In this document: positions 40,921 to 50,878 of the stretch, piece by piece | How positions within the stretch are numbered: position 1 is the first letter of the stretch | Layout: each line of letters starts with the position of its first letter | Assembly: GCF_900105755.1 (NCBI RefSeq) | Contig: NZ_FNTQ01000001.1 | Location: 6,696,001 to 6,760,000 of the forward strand | Reading direction: 5' to 3' | Length of the DNA stretch: 64,000 nt | From: Streptomyces sp. Ag109_O5-10 | GTDB lineage: Bacteria; Actinomycetota; Actinomycetes; Streptomycetales; Streptomycetaceae | Made by a program: the position numbers and the translations under genes | Notes under the pieces: generated by a model | What the model saw: the letters and a program-made list of their open reading frames with translations, nothing else | Told to the model about the DNA's origin: nothing | Database searches by the model: none

Positions 40921-42282
40921 ATGGACAAGCAGCAGGAGTTCGTGCTCCGGACCTTGGAGGAGCGCGACATCCGGTTCGTACGCCTGTGGTTCACGGACGT
41001 GCTGGGCTTCCTCAAGTCCGTCGCCGTGGCCCCGGCCGAGCTTGAACAGGCCTTCGACGAGGGCATCGGCTTCGACGGCTCCGCCATCGAGGGCTTCGCC
41101 CGCGTCTACGAGTCCGACATGATCGCCAAGCCGGACCCGTCCACCTTCCAGGTCCTCCCGTGGCGCGCGGAGACCCCCGGCACGGCCCGCATGTTCTGCG
41201 ACATCCTCATGCCGGACGGCTCCCCGTCCTTCGCGGACCCCCGGTACGTCCTCAAGCGCGCCCTGGCCCGCACCTCCGACCTCGGCTTCACCTTCTACAC
41301 CCACCCCGAGATCGAGTTCTTCCTCCTGAAGGACCGCCCGCTGGACGGCTCCCGCCCGACCCCGGCCGACAACTCGGGCTACTTCGACCACACGCCCACC
41401 AACGTCGGCATGGACTTCCGCCGCCAGGCGATCACCATGCTGGAGTCGATGGGCATCTCGGTCGAGTTCTCCCACCACGAGGGCGCTCCCGGCCAGCAGG
41501 AGATCGACCTGCGCTACGCCGACGCGCTCTCCACGGCGGACAACATCATGACGTTCCGCCTCGTCATGAAGCAGGTCGCGCTGGAGCAGGGCGTCCAGGC
41601 GACCTTCATGCCGAAGCCGTTCTCCGAGCACCCCGGCTCCGGCATGCACACCCACCTCTCCCTCTTCGAGGGCGACCGCAACGCGTTCTACGAGTCGGGC
41701 GCGGAGTTCCAGCTCTCCAAGGTCGGCCGCTCCTTCATCGCCGGCCTGCTCAAGCACGCCGCCGAGATCTCCGCGGTCACCAACCAGTGGGTGAACTCCT
41801 ACAAGCGGATCTGGGGCGGCTCCGAGCGCACGGCCGGCGCGGGCGGCGAGGCCCCCTCCTACATCTGCTGGGGCCACAACAACCGCAGCGCCCTGGTCCG
41901 CGTCCCGATGTACAAGCCGGGCAAGACCGGCTCGGCGCGCGTCGAGGTCCGCTCCATCGACTCCGGCGCCAACCCGTACCTGGCCTACGCCGTCCTCCTC
42001 GCCGCCGGCCTCAAGGGCATCGAGGAGGGCTACGAGCTCCCGCCGGGCGCCGAGGACGACGTCTGGGCCCTCTCCAACGCCGAGCGCCGCGCCATGGGCA
42101 TCGAACCCCTCCCGCAGAACCTCGGCGAGGCCCTCACCCTCATGGAGAACAGCGACCTGGTCGCCGACACCCTCGGCGAACACGTCTTCGACTTCTTCCT
42201 GCGCAACAAGCGCCAGGAGTGGGAGGAGTACCGCAGCGAGGTCACGGCCTTCGAGCTGCGGAAGAACCTGCCGGTGCTGTAG
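40921..42282 (+). CDS. glnA2: Glutamine-synthetase-like enzyme GlnA2 (gamma-glutamylpolyamine synthetase type)
   Basis: A 453-aa protein with the complete GS catalytic core. GFDGSAIEGF is the Asp-50 region, TFYTHPEIEFFLL and GAPGQQEIDLRYADAL are metal sites, TFMPKPFSEHPGSGMHTHLSL is the ATP/Glu-binding block, and SARVEVRSIDSGANPYLAYA is C-terminal. Position beside glnE and the MDKQQEFVLRTLEERDIRFVRLWFTDVLG start match actinobacterial GlnA2. In S. coelicolor that enzyme has been reported to glutamylate polyamines rather than ammonia (literature recalled). ATG 40921 was preferred over 40906. GYELPPGAED aligns with the adenylylation loop. Confidence 0.9.
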   Translation: MDKQQEFVLRTLEERDIRFVRLWFTDVLGFLKSVAVAPAELEQAFDEGIGFDGSAIEGFARVYESDMIAKPDPSTFQVLPWRAETPGTARMFCDILMPDGSPSFADPRYVLKRALARTSDLGFTFYTHPEIEFFLLKDRPLDGSRPTPADNSGYFDHTPTNVGMDFRRQAITMLESMGISVEFSHHEGAPGQQEIDLRYADALSTADNIMTFRLVMKQVALEQGVQATFMPKPFSEHPGSGMHTHLSLFEGDRNAFYESGAEFQLSKVGRSFIAGLLKHAAEISAVTNQWVNSYKRIWGGSERTAGAGGEAPSYICWGHNNRSALVRVPMYKPGKTGSARVEVRSIDSGANPYLAYAVLLAAGLKGIEEGYELPPGAEDDVWALSNAERRAMGIEPLPQNLGEALTLMENSDLVADTLGEHVFDFFLRNKRQEWEEYRSEVTAFELRKNLPVL

Positions 42283-42318
42283 GTACGGGTAGCCGCGTGG
42301 CGGGGGAGCCGGCGCTCG

Positions 42319-43485
42319 TCAGGACGCTCTTCCGTCACGCTGGAGGACGATCATCGCCAGGTCGTCGTCGAGGCGGCCGCCCGTGAACGCGCGGACGTCC
42401 GTCGCGAGCTGTTCGACGAGCCGGCCGGGTGCCTGGTCCGCCCAGGCCGCGGCGCGCTCGGCGAGCGGGTAGAAGTCGCCGTCCGCGTTCCGGGCCTCGC
42501 TGACGCCGTCCGTGTACAGGACCAGCCGGTGGCCGTACTCGAACGGGAAGGTCGCCGGTGCGTAGCAGCCGCCGGCGCTCTCCGCGCAGTCCACGCCGGC
42601 CGGCCACACGCCGAGCCCGAGCGGGGGCGACGGATCCGGGACCGCCAGCGCCAGCGCCGACCTGGTGCGGCCGCGCAGCAGGAGGGGCGGCGGGTGCCCG
42701 CAGCTGATCAGGTGCACCACGGGCTCGTCGTCCGGGATGTCCATGACGGCGGCGGTCACGAAGCGCTCGGTGGCGTCCTCGCCCGGCTCCGAGAACTCCG
42801 CGAGCCCCCACCGGACGGCGTCCTCGATGTAGGCGACCAGCTCCGGCAGCGGGATCCGGCGGTGTGCGGCGGCACGGAAGGCGCCGAGCACGATCGCCGT
42901 GTCGCTGATCGAGGGGAGCCCCTTGCCCCGGACGTCCCCGATGAGCAGCCGCGTGCAGCCGGGGACCCGGGCGGCGGCGTACAGGTCGCCGCCGATGGCC
43001 GTGTCCGCCTCGGCGCTGCGGTAGTGCGAGGCGAGGGAGACGGGTCCGGCCTGCTTCGGCAACGGCCGCAGGACGACCCGTTGTGCCGCGTCGGACACCG
43101 AGCGCACCCTGACGAGTTCCAGCTCCCGGCGGTCCCGCAGGCGGGTGAAGAGGACGAAGAAGACGCAGACGGCGCAGAGCGCGGCGAGTTCGACGAGAAC
43201 GTTCTCGGTGACCAGGACCCGCCGTTCCAGGCCGGCGCAGACGAGCGCGAGGACCGCCAGCGCCCCGATCAGCGCGGTGGCGCGGGGCCCGCTGCCGACC
43301 GCGGTGACCGCCACGGCGACGACGAGGAGGTGGGCGAGGTGGATGTCCGGCGGCAGGAACCAGTCCGCCACCGGGATCGCGACGATCAGCAGGAGAGGCC
43401 CGGCCAGCCGCAGCGGCCCCGGCGCGTAGCGGCGCCATGCCCGCATGGTGTCGACCACGGACGTCGAGATCGTGGCTGCGCTCAC
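42319..43485 (-). CDS. Membrane PP2C/SpoIIE-type protein phosphatase
   Basis: A 388-aa protein. Three to four N-terminal transmembrane segments (about 20-110) precede a cytoplasmic PPM (SpoIIE/RsbU) domain. Metal-binding motifs are IGGDLYAAARV, LLIGDVRGKGLPS, VLYTDGVSEARN and DDDLAMIVL. It probably dephosphorylates an anti-anti-sigma factor, so it would feed the same switch type as the RsbW-like ATPase at 31.5 kb, though no direct link is shown. GTG 43485 follows GGAG; ATG 43446 is an alternative. Confidence 0.9.
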   Translation of the reverse strand: MSAATISTSVVDTMRAWRRYAPGPLRLAGPLLLIVAIPVADWFLPPDIHLAHLLVVAVAVTAVGSGPRATALIGALAVLALVCAGLERRVLVTENVLVELAALCAVCVFFVLFTRLRDRRELELVRVRSVSDAAQRVVLRPLPKQAGPVSLASHYRSAEADTAIGGDLYAAARVPGCTRLLIGDVRGKGLPSISDTAIVLGAFRAAAHRRIPLPELVAYIEDAVRWGLAEFSEPGEDATERFVTAAVMDIPDDEPVVHLISCGHPPPLLLRGRTRSALALAVPDPSPPLGLGVWPAGVDCAESAGGCYAPATFPFEYGHRLVLYTDGVSEARNADGDFYPLAERAAAWADQAPGRLVEQLATDVRAFTGGRLDDDLAMIVLQRDGRAS

Positions 43486-43585
43486 GTCGTGCTCCGGTAC
43501 TCGTCTGCTGCTCCTGCTACAACCAACCCATGGTCGCATGCCGCCCATTCCCCCTATTCCGGAAATCGGAACGACGGGCACGGGG

Positions 43586-44605
43586 TCAGCCCACGTACGC
43601 CGGTGACACCGCCGAGACGCTGATCCGCCGCGCCGTGCCCGTGCCGTCCGCCGGGACCTGGTAGAGGTCCGCCCCGTAGTCGCCCGGCAGGGCGTAGACG
43701 ACGGTGTGCGCGTCCTTCCACACCGCCTGGTCGTCGACGCTGCGGGTCTCGGCGAGCGGTGTCTCGCGCATCGTGCGGAGGTCGAGGACGTAGAGGTGCC
43801 AGGGCGCGTCCTTCGGCAGGCCCGGCACCCGCTTCTTGTACGCGATACGGGTGCCGTCGGGGGACAGCGACGGGCATTCCACGTTCGGGTGGAGGGTGGT
43901 GAGCGTGCGGGTGCGCAGGTCGCCCCGGACCAGGTAGGTCGAGCCCTTCGTCGCCAGGGTCGCGTAGAAGGTGCGGTCGTCGGACGCGAACGTCACGCCC
44001 CAGAAGTTGACCTCGGCGGACCGGTAGGGACGGCCGTCCCTGACGATGTGGAACGCCTCCAGGGAGGGGATCAGGGTGCCGGTGCGGGTGTCGGCGATCG
44101 CCGTGCGGGTCGAGACGTTCGTGCCGGCGTACGAGTCGCCGCCCACGAACGCCGTCCAGGCCGCGTAGTGCCCGGTGGGGGAGACCCGGGCGCGGGACGG
44201 GATGCCCGGCACGTCGTAGTGGGCCCGTTCCTTGAGGTGCGCGTCCAGGATCAGGGCGCGGTAGGTGTCCGAGACCGGGCCGTGGACCGCCTGGAGGCAG
44301 ACGCCGGTGCCGGCGGCGGCGTAGAAGCGGAGGCATGTCACGCCCGAGGAGGTGCGCGGTCCGGCGGGGGCGGTGGCGGGGACCGTGGTCAGTTCGTCGC
44401 GGTGCGGGCCCCAGGCCATGTTGCGGAAGACCAGGTGACCGGGGGCCGTGAGGGTCACCGTCCCCGGGGTGACCTTCGGGCCGCCCGCCTGGGTCCGGTC
44501 GCGGCGCTCCGCCCGCGCGGAGGCGTGCAGGACCGAGGCGAGGGCCACGGCCGCGAGGACCGCGAGTGCCGAGAGGAGGATCAGCAGACGGGAGCGCAGG
44601 GTCAT
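43586..44605 (-). CDS. TolB-like beta-propeller protein with N-terminal membrane anchor
   Basis: A 339-aa protein. The N-terminal hydrophobic segment LLILLSALAVLAAVALASVLH acts as signal or anchor. WD40-like/TolB repeats follow, recognisable by RVSPTGHYAAWTAF, VTFASDDRTFYAT and PSLSPDGTRIAYKKR. It is extracytoplasmic; role unknown. The start overlaps the MFS stop (ATGA), so it is co-translated with that exporter. Confidence 0.82.
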   Translation of the reverse strand: MTLRSRLLILLSALAVLAAVALASVLHASARAERRDRTQAGGPKVTPGTVTLTAPGHLVFRNMAWGPHRDELTTVPATAPAGPRTSSGVTCLRFYAAAGTGVCLQAVHGPVSDTYRALILDAHLKERAHYDVPGIPSRARVSPTGHYAAWTAFVGGDSYAGTNVSTRTAIADTRTGTLIPSLEAFHIVRDGRPYRSAEVNFWGVTFASDDRTFYATLATKGSTYLVRGDLRTRTLTTLHPNVECPSLSPDGTRIAYKKRVPGLPKDAPWHLYVLDLRTMRETPLAETRSVDDQAVWKDAHTVVYALPGDYGADLYQVPADGTGTARRISVSAVSPAYVG

Positions 44606-45879
44606 ACGACGGCCTTCCGGACGGGGCGGAGGGTGAGGGCGTACAGCGCGCACACCGCCAGGGTCACCGCCGACACGCTCAGCGCCGTACGGTCGCCCCA
44701 CAGCGTCCAGGCCGCGCCGAACCCCAGCGAGCAGGCGAACCGGGCCCCCGCCTGGCCCGTCTGGACCAGCGCCAGGCCCGACGAGCGCAGCGCCTCGGGG
44801 ACGCTGTCGGAGGCGGCCGCCATCAGGACGCCGTCGGTCGCCGCGTAGAACGTGCCGTGCAGGGCCAGTACCGCGTAGGGCAGGGCCGTGCCGTGCCAGG
44901 ACGTGAGCAGCAGGGCGTAGGCCAGGAGCAGGGCGCCGTGGCCGGCCAGGAAGACGCGCCGGCGGCCCCAGCGGTCGGCCAGGCGGCCCAGCGGGACGGC
45001 CAGCAGGAGGAACGCGGCCGCCGTGCCGAGCGGGAGCAGGGCGAAGCCGCGGTCCGGGACGCCGAACCGGCGCTGCAGCAGCAGGTAGACGAAGGAGTCG
45101 CTCACCGTCGCGAGGCCCAGGAGCAGGGCGCAGACGGTGATGCGGCGCAGGTCGCGGTGGGAGAGGAGGCCGAGCGCCGCACGCAGGGTGGGGCGGGCGG
45201 CGGGCACGCCGGCCGCCTCGGTACGGCCGCCGCCCGGTACGAACAGGACGAGGATCAGCACGCCCAGGACCGCCACGCAGAAGCTCACCGTGAAGACGGC
45301 GTCGTAGCCGTCCACGGTCGCCCGGAGGACGAGGAAGGCGGCCAGGGGGCCGAGCAGCGCGCCCGCCGTGTCCATCGCGCGGTGCACGCCGAAGGCCCGG
45401 CCCCGGGTCTCCGGGGTGCTGGAGAGCGAGATCAGCGCGTCCCGGGGCGCGGTGCGCAGGCCTTTGCCGGTGCGGTCGGCCGCCAGGACCAGGCCGATGG
45501 GGGTGAGGGTGTGGGCGATCAGCAGCAGGGGTCTGCAGAGGGCCGACAGGGCGTAGCCCGCGCCCGCCACCCACTTGTGGCGGCCGCCGCCGCGGTCGGC
45601 CAGGTGGCCACCGACCAGGCGTACGACCGCCGAGAAGCCGTTGTAGACGCCGTCGAGGAGGCCGAAGCCCAGCGGGGACAGGCCGAGGCCCGTCACCAGG
45701 TACAGCGGGAGGACCGCCGTGACCATCTCGGAGGAGACGTCCGTGACGAGGCTGACCGTGCCGAGGGCGAGGACGGTGGGCGCGATCGTGGAGCGGTACC
45801 GCCCGGCCCCCGCGGGCCGGGCGGTACCGTCCACGGACGCCGTCGCCGGAGTGCTCGCGCGGCTGTCCGCTACGTACAC
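44602..45879 (-). CDS. MFS transporter
   Basis: A 425-aa, 12-helix protein. LVTDVSSEMVTAVLPLYLVTGLGLSPLGFGLLDGVYNGFSAVVRLVGGHLADR is the typical N-terminal half of a DHA1-like subgroup, with a variant motif A (GGHLADRGGGRHKWV). Substrate unknown. GTG start 1 nt after the phosphoesterase stop; overlaps the propeller gene at the other end. The three form a compact leftward operon. Confidence 0.87.
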   Translation of the reverse strand: MYVADSRASTPATASVDGTARPAGAGRYRSTIAPTVLALGTVSLVTDVSSEMVTAVLPLYLVTGLGLSPLGFGLLDGVYNGFSAVVRLVGGHLADRGGGRHKWVAGAGYALSALCRPLLLIAHTLTPIGLVLAADRTGKGLRTAPRDALISLSSTPETRGRAFGVHRAMDTAGALLGPLAAFLVLRATVDGYDAVFTVSFCVAVLGVLILVLFVPGGGRTEAAGVPAARPTLRAALGLLSHRDLRRITVCALLLGLATVSDSFVYLLLQRRFGVPDRGFALLPLGTAAAFLLLAVPLGRLADRWGRRRVFLAGHGALLLAYALLLTSWHGTALPYAVLALHGTFYAATDGVLMAAASDSVPEALRSSGLALVQTGQAGARFACSLGFGAAWTLWGDRTALSVSAVTLAVCALYALTLRPVRKAVV

Positions 45880-45880
45880 G

Positions 45881-46780
45881 TCAGGACGCCCAGATCCCGG
45901 TGATGTCGGACGAGGACGCCGCGTTGCCCGCGTGCGCGCTCAGGCCCTGGCTGTCCTCCAGGGTGCGCAGCAGGTCGTAGTGGTCGTACGTGGTGGACGA
46001 GGACGACCCCGCGGCGACCGGCTGGCCGTACAGGACGGTCGGGATGCGGTTGCCGGAGAGCTGGTTGTCCTCGTCCATGGTGACGACGAGGAGGCTGTTG
46101 TGGGTCTTCGCCCAGGTGGCGTACGCGCCCAGGTTGTTCTTCAGCCAGGTGTCACCGGTGGACACCGAGCAGTCGTGCATGTCGCTGCACAGGTTGGGGG
46201 TCACGAAGGACAGCTGGGGGAGGGTGGAGTAGTCGGTCGGGAACTGGGCGAACGTCTTTGCGGTCGACGTCGGGACGTTGCTGAAGCCGAACCACGGGTT
46301 GTGCTTGCGCGCGTAGTTGCCGCTGCTGCACGTGGTCGAGCCCTGGCTGGGCAGGCTCTCGTTGTAGCTGGCCCAGGTGCGGCCGGCCCCCAGCTGCTCG
46401 GAGGCCAGGTTCGCCGCCGAGGAGAAGCCGGGCGTGTAGCAGCTGTCGCTCGTGATGCCCTGGGTGGAGCCGGAGAACAGGGCGAAGTAGTTGGGCTGGC
46501 TCGGGTGGGTCTCGGCGTACATCTGGGTCAGGTTGGCGCCGCCGGACTTCAGCGAGTTGATGTACGGGGCGCTGGAGGAGCCGATGACCTGGCTGTAGGC
46601 GTGGTTCTCGAAGACCACGACGATCACGTGGTCCGGGGTCGGTACGGCACTCGCGGCGTGCGCGGACGCGCCGCCGAGCCCGGTCCACAGGCCGACGGCG
46701 GCTGCGGTGAAGGCGGTGGCGGACGCCACCGCCGTACGGGCACGGCGCAGCATCCCGGAACGTGCGGAACTGCCGGACAC
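45881..46780 (-). CDS. Secreted phosphoesterase (acid phosphatase/phospholipase C-like, PF04185)
   Basis: A 299-aa precursor. The signal peptide runs to about residue 40 (ATAFTAAAVGLWTGLGGASAHAASA). The mature domain has HVIVVVFENHAYSQVIG (metal and nucleophile region), ETHPSQPNYFALFSG, TMDEDNQ and TTYDHYDLLRTLED, as in the AcpA/phosphoesterase superfamily. Many Ser/Thr and paired Cys fit an exoenzyme that releases phosphate from organic esters. GTG 46780 has GGAGG 6 nt upstream; the longer start at 46921 is rejected. Confidence 0.87.
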   Translation of the reverse strand: MSGSSARSGMLRRARTAVASATAFTAAAVGLWTGLGGASAHAASAVPTPDHVIVVVFENHAYSQVIGSSSAPYINSLKSGGANLTQMYAETHPSQPNYFALFSGSTQGITSDSCYTPGFSSAANLASEQLGAGRTWASYNESLPSQGSTTCSSGNYARKHNPWFGFSNVPTSTAKTFAQFPTDYSTLPQLSFVTPNLCSDMHDCSVSTGDTWLKNNLGAYATWAKTHNSLLVVTMDEDNQLSGNRIPTVLYGQPVAAGSSSSTTYDHYDLLRTLEDSQGLSAHAGNAASSSDITGIWAS

Positions 46781-46914
46781 ATCAACCTCCGGTGCTGGGG
46801 AAGGAAGTGAAAGGGTCGGGTGCGGATTGAGCATGCACATGACAAGGTTGCCACGGCTCGCGGAATCCGACCCCGCGGGTGAAGAGCCGGTGAACACCGG
46901 GTACTTGCGCCCCC

Positions 46915-47841
46915 ATGGCACGCATCCTCGTGGGCACCTGTGGCTGGACCGACCGCGCCCTGGTGGCGAGCGGCTGGTACCCGCCCGGCCGGCGCGATCC
47001 GGAAGGCCGGCTGCGGCACTACGCCGGCCAGTTCCCCGTCGCCGAGGCCGACTCCCCCTACTACGCCCTCCCGTCCGCCCGCACCACCCGGCTGTGGGCG
47101 GACCGCACCCCGGCCGGCTTCCGCTTCGACGTCAAGGCGTTCTCCCTCCTCACCGGCCATCCGACCCGCCCGGCCGCGCTCCCCGCCGACCTGCGCGGCC
47201 GCCCCCGTGACGAAGGCCTGCGCGCGGAGGTCTGGGCCCGCTACGCCGAGGCCGTCGACCCCCTGCGACGCTCCGGCCGCCTGGGCACCCTCCTCTTCCA
47301 GTATCCGCCCTCCCTGCCTCCCGGACCCGAGGCGGAGGCGTTCGTGCGGACCGCCCGGGAGCGCGCCGGTGACTGGCCGTTCGCGGTGGAGTTCCGCGAC
47401 CCCGCCTGGTGGCGCGGCGGGCGTACGACGGCGTTCCTGCGGGACCTGGACGCCACCGCCGTGGCCGTGGACACGGCCCCGGGCCTGCCCGGCTCCCTCC
47501 CCGCGACGGCCCGGGTCACCACCCCCCGGCTGGCGGTCGTCCGCTTCCACGGACGCAGCCCCCACTGGGGCACCGGCACCAAGGAGGACCGCTTCCGCCA
47601 CACCTACACCGTCCCCGAGCTCACGGAGTGGCTGCCGCGCGTGCGCGCCCTGGCCGAGCAGGCCGAAGAGGTCCACGTCCTGTTCAACAACTGCTGCGCG
47701 GACAGCGCCGTGCGGGCGGCACGGACGATGGCGGACCTGCTCACGGCCCGGCTGCCGCAGCAGCGCGGCACCCCGCCCGCCGGGCGGCCGCCATGTCCCA
47801 CCGACCGCGCGGCCGAAGCCGGTCCCGGCCGATCCGGCTAG
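46915..47841 (+). CDS. DUF72 (TIM-barrel) protein
   Basis: A 308-aa soluble protein. ILVGTCGWTDRALVASGWYPPGRRDPEGRLRHYAGQFPVAEADSPYYALPS is the canonical DUF72 opening. FRFDVKAFSLLTGH, GTLLFQYPPSL, FAVEFRDPAWW, VRFHGRSP and VHVLFNNCCADSAVRAARTM follow in the usual order. Function unknown; a barrel hydrolase or nuclease-repair role has been suggested for the family but not proved. It ends 44 bp before glnE. Confidence 0.9.
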   Translation: MARILVGTCGWTDRALVASGWYPPGRRDPEGRLRHYAGQFPVAEADSPYYALPSARTTRLWADRTPAGFRFDVKAFSLLTGHPTRPAALPADLRGRPRDEGLRAEVWARYAEAVDPLRRSGRLGTLLFQYPPSLPPGPEAEAFVRTARERAGDWPFAVEFRDPAWWRGGRTTAFLRDLDATAVAVDTAPGLPGSLPATARVTTPRLAVVRFHGRSPHWGTGTKEDRFRHTYTVPELTEWLPRVRALAEQAEEVHVLFNNCCADSAVRAARTMADLLTARLPQQRGTPPAGRPPCPTDRAAEAGPGRSG

Positions 47842-47884
47842 GCTCGTCTGATCAGCACGACCGTGATCCCAGGGGAGGCCGTAC

Positions 47885-50878
47885 ATGACGCCGGGGCGCA
47901 GGAGCAGTACCTTCACGCGACTGCTGCGGCACGGCTTCACCGATGCCTCGGCCGCCGAGCGGCTGCTGGACAGCGTCGAGCTGGCCGCCGTACGCGACGA
48001 CCCGGTGCTCCTCGAGGCCCTCGGCGCCACCGCCGACCCCGACCTCGCCCTGCACGGCCTGGTACGGCTCCTGGAGGCCCAGCCGGGACCCACCGCCCGC
48101 CGGGAGCTGCTCGACACCCTGATAGCGGCCAAGCCGCTGCGAGACCGTCTGCTCGGCGTCCTCGGCGCCTCCGCCGCCCTCGCCGACCACCTCGCCCGGC
48201 ACCCGCGCGACTGGGAGGTCCTGGTCACCTACGAGCCCCGCGACCTGCACCCGGGCGTGGCGGAGTTCGAACGCGGGCTCGCCGAGGCCGCCGACCCGGT
48301 CGCCCTGCGCGTCGCCTACCGGCGCTGCCTGCTGTCCATCGCCGCCCGGGACGTGTGCGGCACGACGGACGTCGCCCAGACCGCCGCCGAACTCGCCGAC
48401 CTCGCCACCGCCACCCTGCGCGCCGCCCTCGCCCTCGCCGAGGCCGCCGCGCCCGAGGACGCCGCCGCCTGCCGGCTCGCGGTGATCGCCATGGGCAAGT
48501 GCGGCGGCCACGAGCTGAACTACGTCTCCGACGTCGACGTCATCTTCGTCGGCGAGGCCGCGGACGACGCCGACGAGGCCAAGGCGCTGCGGTCCGCCAC
48601 CAGGCTCGCCTCGCACATGATGCGGATCTGCTCCGAGACCACCGTGGAGGGGTCGATCTGGCCCGTCGACGCCAACCTCCGCCCCGAGGGCCGCAACGGC
48701 CCCCTCGTGCGCACCCTCAGCAGCCACCTCGCCTACTACCAGCGCTGGGCCAAGACCTGGGAGTTCCAGGCCCTGCTCAAGGCCCGCCCGGTCGCCGGCG
48801 ACGCCGACCTCGGGCAGGAGTACGTCGACGCGCTCGAACCCATGGTCTGGAAGGCCGCCGAGCGCGACAACTTCGTCGCCGACGTGCAGAAGATGCGCCG
48901 CAGGGTCGTCGAGAACATCCCGGCCGCCGAGGTCGACCGCGAGCTGAAGCTCGGCCCCGGCGGCCTCAGGGACGTCGAGTTCGCGGTGCAGCTGCTCCAG
49001 CTGGTGCACGGCCGCACCGACGCCACGCTGCGCTCCGGCACCACCCTCGACGCCCTCCAGGCCCTCGCCGCCGGCGGCTACGTGGGCCGCGCCGACGCCG
49101 TCCAGCTCGACGACGCCTACCGCTTCCTGCGCTCCATGGAGCACCGCATCCAGCTCCACCGGCTGCGCCGCACCCACCTGGTCCCCGAGGACGAGGCCGA
49201 CCTGCGCCGCCTCGGCCGCTCGCTCGGCCTGCGCACCGACCCGGTGACCGAGCTGATCCGCGAGTGGAAGCAGCACACCGGCGTCGTACGGCGCCTGCAC
49301 GAGAAACTCTTCTACCGCCCGCTGCTCGACGCCGTCGCCCAACTCGCCCCCGGCGAGACCCGGCTGAGCGCGGAGGCCGCCCGGGAACGCCTCGAGGCGC
49401 TCGGCTACGCCGACCCCGCCGCCGCCCTGCGCCACCTGGAGGCCCTCGCCTCCGGCGTCACCCGCAAGTCCGCCATCCAGCGCACCCTGCTGCCCGTCCT
49501 GCTCGGCTGGTTCGCCGAGTCCGCCGACCCGGACGCGGGCCTGCTGAACTTCCGCAAGGTCTCCGACGCCCTCGGCAAGACCCCCTGGTACCTGCGGCTG
49601 CTCAGGGACGAGGGGGCCGCCGCCGAGAACCTCGCCCGCGTGCTGTCCGCCGGCCGGCTCGCCCCCGACCTGCTGATGCGCGCCCCGGAGGCGGTGGCCC
49701 TGCTCGGCGACGGCGACGGGGGCGGCCTGGAGCCGCGCGGCCGCGCCCAGCTGGAGCAGGAGATCCTCGCCGCCGCCGGCCGCGCCGACAACGCCGAGGA
49801 CGGGGTGCGGGCGGCCCGTGGGGTGCGCCGCCGCGAGCTGTTCCGGACCGCCGCCGCCGACATCGTGGACTCCTACGGCACCGACACCAAGCCCGTCGAG
49901 GCCGACCAGGGCGCTCTCGTCGACCGGGTCGGCGGCGCGGTCTCCGACCTGACGGCCGCGACGCTCGCGGGAACCCTGCGCGCGGTGGTCAGGGACGGCT
50001 GGGGGGACACCCTGCCGACCCGGTTCGTCATGATCGGCATGGGCCGGTTCGGCGGCCACGAACTGGGCTACGGCTCCGATGCCGACGTCCTGTTCGTGCA
50101 CGAGCCGCGGGAGGGCGTGGCCGACCGCGAGGCCGCCGACGCCGCCAACAAGGTCGTCTCCGAGATGCGCCGGCTGCTGCAGATCCCCAGCGCGGACCCG
50201 CCGCTGCTCATCGACGCGGACCTGCGCCCGGAGGGCAAGTCCGGGCCGCTGGTGCGCACCCTCAAGTCCTACGAGGCGTACTACCGCCGCTGGTCGCTGG
50301 TGTGGGAGTCGCAGGCCCTGCTGCGCGCCGAACCGGTCGCCGGGGACGAGGATCTGGGGCGCCGGTTCATCGAGCTGGTCGACCCGCTCAGGTACCCGGC
50401 GGAGGGGCTCGGCGAGGACGCGGTGCGCGAGATCCGGCGGCTGAAGGCCCGGATGGAGTCCGAGCGGCTGCCGCGCGGCGCCGACCCGAAGCTGCACACC
50501 AAGCTCGGACCGGGCGGCCTCTCCGACGTCGAGTGGACCGTGCAGCTGCTGCAGCTGCGCCACGGCTGGGCCGAGCCGGGGCTGCGCACCACCCGGACCC
50601 GGGAGGCGCTGGCCGCGGCCACCGCGGCGGGGCTGCTGGGGGCCGAGGAGGCCGCGATACTCGACGAGGCCTGGGTGCTGGCGACGCGGGTGCGCAACGC
50701 CGTGATGCTGGTGCGCGGGCGGGCCGGCGACACCTTCCCCAGCGAGAGCCGCGAACTCGCCGCCGTGGGGCGGTACCTGGGGTACGGGGACGGCCACGCC
50801 GGGGACATGCTCGACGCGTACCGGCGGACCACGCGCAGGGCGCGGGCCGTCGTGGAGGAGCTTTTCTACGGCGCCTGA
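47885..50878 (+). CDS. glnE: Bifunctional glutamine synthetase adenylyltransferase/deadenylase
   Basis: A 997-aa enzyme that reversibly adenylylates type I glutamine synthetase. There are two nucleotidyltransferase domains. The N-terminal one (deadenylylation) has GKCGGHELNYVSDVDVIFVGEA near residue 200 and the C-terminal one (adenylylation) has GRFGGHELGYGSDADVLFVHEP near 715. Each is followed by R-P-E-G-x-G-P-L and the PII-UMP/helical segments GPGGLRDVEF and GPGGLSDVEW. ATG at 47885 after AGGGGAGG. glnA2 lies 5.6 kb away. The 3' end overlaps the convergent kinase gene by 13 bp. Confidence 0.96.
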   Translation: MTPGRRSSTFTRLLRHGFTDASAAERLLDSVELAAVRDDPVLLEALGATADPDLALHGLVRLLEAQPGPTARRELLDTLIAAKPLRDRLLGVLGASAALADHLARHPRDWEVLVTYEPRDLHPGVAEFERGLAEAADPVALRVAYRRCLLSIAARDVCGTTDVAQTAAELADLATATLRAALALAEAAAPEDAAACRLAVIAMGKCGGHELNYVSDVDVIFVGEAADDADEAKALRSATRLASHMMRICSETTVEGSIWPVDANLRPEGRNGPLVRTLSSHLAYYQRWAKTWEFQALLKARPVAGDADLGQEYVDALEPMVWKAAERDNFVADVQKMRRRVVENIPAAEVDRELKLGPGGLRDVEFAVQLLQLVHGRTDATLRSGTTLDALQALAAGGYVGRADAVQLDDAYRFLRSMEHRIQLHRLRRTHLVPEDEADLRRLGRSLGLRTDPVTELIREWKQHTGVVRRLHEKLFYRPLLDAVAQLAPGETRLSAEAARERLEALGYADPAAALRHLEALASGVTRKSAIQRTLLPVLLGWFAESADPDAGLLNFRKVSDALGKTPWYLRLLRDEGAAAENLARVLSAGRLAPDLLMRAPEAVALLGDGDGGGLEPRGRAQLEQEILAAAGRADNAEDGVRAARGVRRRELFRTAAADIVDSYGTDTKPVEADQGALVDRVGGAVSDLTAATLAGTLRAVVRDGWGDTLPTRFVMIGMGRFGGHELGYGSDADVLFVHEPREGVADREAADAANKVVSEMRRLLQIPSADPPLLIDADLRPEGKSGPLVRTLKSYEAYYRRWSLVWESQALLRAEPVAGDEDLGRRFIELVDPLRYPAEGLGEDAVREIRRLKARMESERLPRGADPKLHTKLGPGGLSDVEWTVQLLQLRHGWAEPGLRTTRTREALAAATAAGLLGAEEAAILDEAWVLATRVRNAVMLVRGRAGDTFPSESRELAAVGRYLGYGDGHAGDMLDAYRRTTRRARAVVEELFYGA

